The translations under genes were made by a program, and so were the position numbers. Shown piece by piece: positions 19,716-20,833 of a stretch of 20,833 bases of DNA. The notes under the pieces were generated by a model. That model was not told where the DNA came from. It did no database searches and saw only the letters and a list, made by a program, of their open reading frames with translations. This DNA comes from Oscillospiraceae bacterium (GTDB lineage Bacteria > Bacillota > Clostridia > Oscillospirales > Oscillospiraceae). The stretch is taken from the NCBI GenBank assembly GCA_016286595.1, contig JAEETR010000008.1, positions 1 through 20,833 of the forward strand, in the 5' to 3' direction. The stretch's first letter is position 1. Every line of letters begins with the position of its first letter.

Positions 19716-20643
19716 GTGCGAAAGATATATCGACATGATCAGCTCTTACGTGGACGGACAGCTGTCCGACGACGAGACCGCCGCCCTCCTGGAGCATATA
19801 CGCGTCTGCCCGGACTGCGCGCGGCAGCTGCGGATCTATGAGGAGGTCTCCGCCCTCGCGTCGGAGGACGTTGAGGTGCCGGAGGAACTCCACGGCAGGA
19901 TAATGAGCGCCGTGGTCTCCGCCGCCGCGCCGAAAAAGCCGAAGAACAGGAAGGTGATATACGTCACCGCCGCTTCTCTGGCGGCCTGCCTGGCCCTGAC
20001 CTTCATCGGCATGAAAACGCTGTTCCCCGCCGTCAAAAGCGACGCGTCGGCTGAGTTCACCGCGGCGGAGTACTCCGCTGCGGCCGACACCGCTTCCCCC
20101 GCGGAGATAGAGTCCGCCAAAACCGCGGTGCCGGACGGCGGCACACCCCTCGCGCCCCTCCCCGAGCTGTTCGGAGGCGCCGTGGCCGCCGCGGACGACA
20201 ATGCCGCGCCCCCTCCCCCGGAGGACGCCGAGATCCTTCAGCCTTACGTCCTCCCCGGCGCCGATGAGAACACGGCCGCGGGGTCGGCGATGACCGGCGA
20301 CTGGTCCGCGGCGGAGCCTACACTGCCCATGAAGGCTCCCGAAGAAGAGCCGGACAGGGTTTCGGATCCCTCCTCCGCGATGACCTTCCCCGTCAGTGAC
20401 CCGGAAGGCGCGCAGAGCGACAGTCCCGATGCTCTTTACACGCAGAGCGTGGAGATATACGTCTTCGGTCCTCTGCCGGAGGGCGTGGACTGGGACGCTT
20501 TTGAAAAGAGCACCGACGAGAACGGCACCGTACGCATAGTCGTCGACGAGAAGACCGCCTCCCTGCTCACGGACATGGGCTACAGCTGCGGTGTGGGCAT
20601 GGGAAACGACGAATTCGTCGTGGTGCAGATGGACGAGGGCTGA
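19708..20643 (+). CDS. Membrane-anchored zinc-finger anti-sigma factor
   Basis: Cognate regulator expected to hold the upstream ECF sigma factor at the membrane. 311 residues. N-terminal zf-HC2 (ZAS) domain, about 1-45: C4, then H30-x3-C34-x2-C37 in EHIRVCPDC, with the family-typical YVDGQLSDDE. One transmembrane helix at about 83-102, preceded by a basic KKPKNRK stretch (N-terminus inside). The outer part has an Ala/Pro/Glu-rich, probably disordered linker (about 105-245) and a compact C-terminal segment (about 247-311, SVEIYVFGPLPEGVDWDAFE ... GVGMGNDEFVVVQ) that I do not recognise and that may be the sensor. ATG has AGGAGG 8 nt upstream. A strong terminator follows. Confidence 0.9.
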   Translation: MTECERYIDMISSYVDGQLSDDETAALLEHIRVCPDCARQLRIYEEVSALASEDVEVPEELHGRIMSAVVSAAAPKKPKNRKVIYVTAASLAACLALTFIGMKTLFPAVKSDASAEFTAAEYSAAADTASPAEIESAKTAVPDGGTPLAPLPELFGGAVAAADDNAAPPPPEDAEILQPYVLPGADENTAAGSAMTGDWSAAEPTLPMKAPEEEPDRVSDPSSAMTFPVSDPEGAQSDSPDALYTQSVEIYVFGPLPEGVDWDAFEKSTDENGTVRIVVDEKTASLLTDMGYSCGVGMGNDEFVVVQMDEG

Positions 20644-20668
20644 AACGGCAGCGGTATATAAAAAACAC

Positions 20669-20706
20669 AAAGCAGGCGTGATCTTTCAAACGATCACGCC
20701 TGCTTT
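20669..20706. terminator. Bidirectional terminator after the anti-sigma gene
   Basis: A 13-15 bp perfect stem (AGCAGGCGTGATC at 20671-20683 with GATCACGCCTGCT at 20692-20704) and an 8-nt loop is followed on + by a T-run (20704-20708), and on - by TTTGTGTTTTTT. It ends the dusB operon, 28 nt past the stop, and can also end the convergent gene from the right. Confidence 0.93.
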
Positions 20707-20730
20707 TTCTTCCGCCGCAGCGCGGACGGG

Positions 20731-20833
20731 TCAGTACCGCAGGATGAAATAGATAACGTAAGCCCAGCTCAGAAGGCCGTGGAATATGGCCCAGCCCACG
20801 GAGTGCCACGTGGTATAGCTTATGACCATGGCC
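20731..20833 (-). CDS. C-terminus of a small membrane protein (cut by window edge)
   Basis: Reading the minus strand from the window edge, an open frame gives 33 residues plus a TGA at 20731-20733: AMVISYTTWHSVGWAIFHGL, then LSWAYVIYFILRY. It is strongly hydrophobic with many aromatics and ends in a membrane-helix-like segment, the look of short clostridial hypothetical proteins of roughly 40-60 residues. An ATG at 20827-20829 is in frame, but the true start may lie outside. It is convergent with the anti-sigma gene and shares its terminator. Function unknown. Confidence 0.55.
   Translation of the reverse strand, partial: AMVISYTTWHSVGWAIFHGLLSWAYVIYFILRY

Noticed and set aside
20567..20809. 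80-codon minus-strand ORF over the end of the anti-sigma gene
   Set aside because: It crosses the strong terminator and the coding end of the anti-sigma factor; an alternative frame with a convincing membrane tail explains 20731-20833 better.

Overview
The window is a GC-rich bacterial chromosomal segment dominated by a long minus-strand ribosomal protein supercluster (S10 + spc + alpha operons joined). The host looks like a clostridial Firmicute, perhaps a high-GC gut clostridium of the Oscillospiraceae type. Evidence seen in the sequence: near-universal AGGAGG ribosome binding sites, a zinc-binding (type Z) S14, and the order secY-adk-map-infA-rpmJ-rpsM-rpsK-rpsD-rpoA-rplQ with rpsD inside the alpha cluster, as in Clostridia and unlike Bacillus. 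The family assignment is inference.

Layout. Positions 1-1692 (+) hold all but the first few codons of argS, closed by its own terminator. A second, bidirectional terminator at 1754-1791 ends the ribosomal transcript that arrives from the other strand. From 17602 down to 1806 (-) run rpsJ, a small unknown membrane-protein ORF, rplC, rplD, rplW, rplB, rpsS, rplV, rpsC, rplP, rpmC, rpsQ, rplN, rplX, rplE, rpsN, rpsH, rplF, rplR, rpsE, rpmD, rplO, secY, adk, map, infA, rpmJ, rpsM, rpsK, rpsD, rpoA and rplQ. Most gaps are 0-20 nt and several stop/start codons touch or overlap (rpsC/rplP, rplD/rplW, rplO/secY). The few longer gaps hold hairpins or repeats: rpsJ-rplC, rpsN-rpsH, map-infA and rpsD-rpoA.

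The 501-bp space 17603-18103 carries back-to-back sigma-A-type promoters. One (TTGACA-17-TATTCT) drives the ribosomal supercluster through a leader of about 310 nt that can form several hairpins, one resembling an intrinsic terminator. The other (TTGACA-17-TACAAT) drives a rightward operon: dusB-like tRNA dihydrouridine synthase, an ECF sigma factor and its membrane-anchored zinc-finger anti-sigma factor. These overlap by 17 and 8 nt, so they look translationally coupled. A bidirectional terminator follows, then the C-terminus of a small convergent membrane protein cut by the window edge.

The ribosomal genes are ordinary housekeeping genes. I see no CRISPR, phage, transposon, toxin or defence system. 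The items most worth a second look are the membrane ORF lodged between rpsJ and rplC, the paired 17-bp repeats just upstream of rplC, the structured S10 leader, the long hairpin between rpsN and rpsH, the disordered Asn/Arg-rich tails on S3 and S5, and the dusB-sigma-anti-sigma operon with an unrecognised extracytoplasmic domain. Several start codons were moved or are non-ATG on ribosome-binding-site evidence (rpoA TTG, adk TTG, dusB TTG, secY GTG, sigma GTG).
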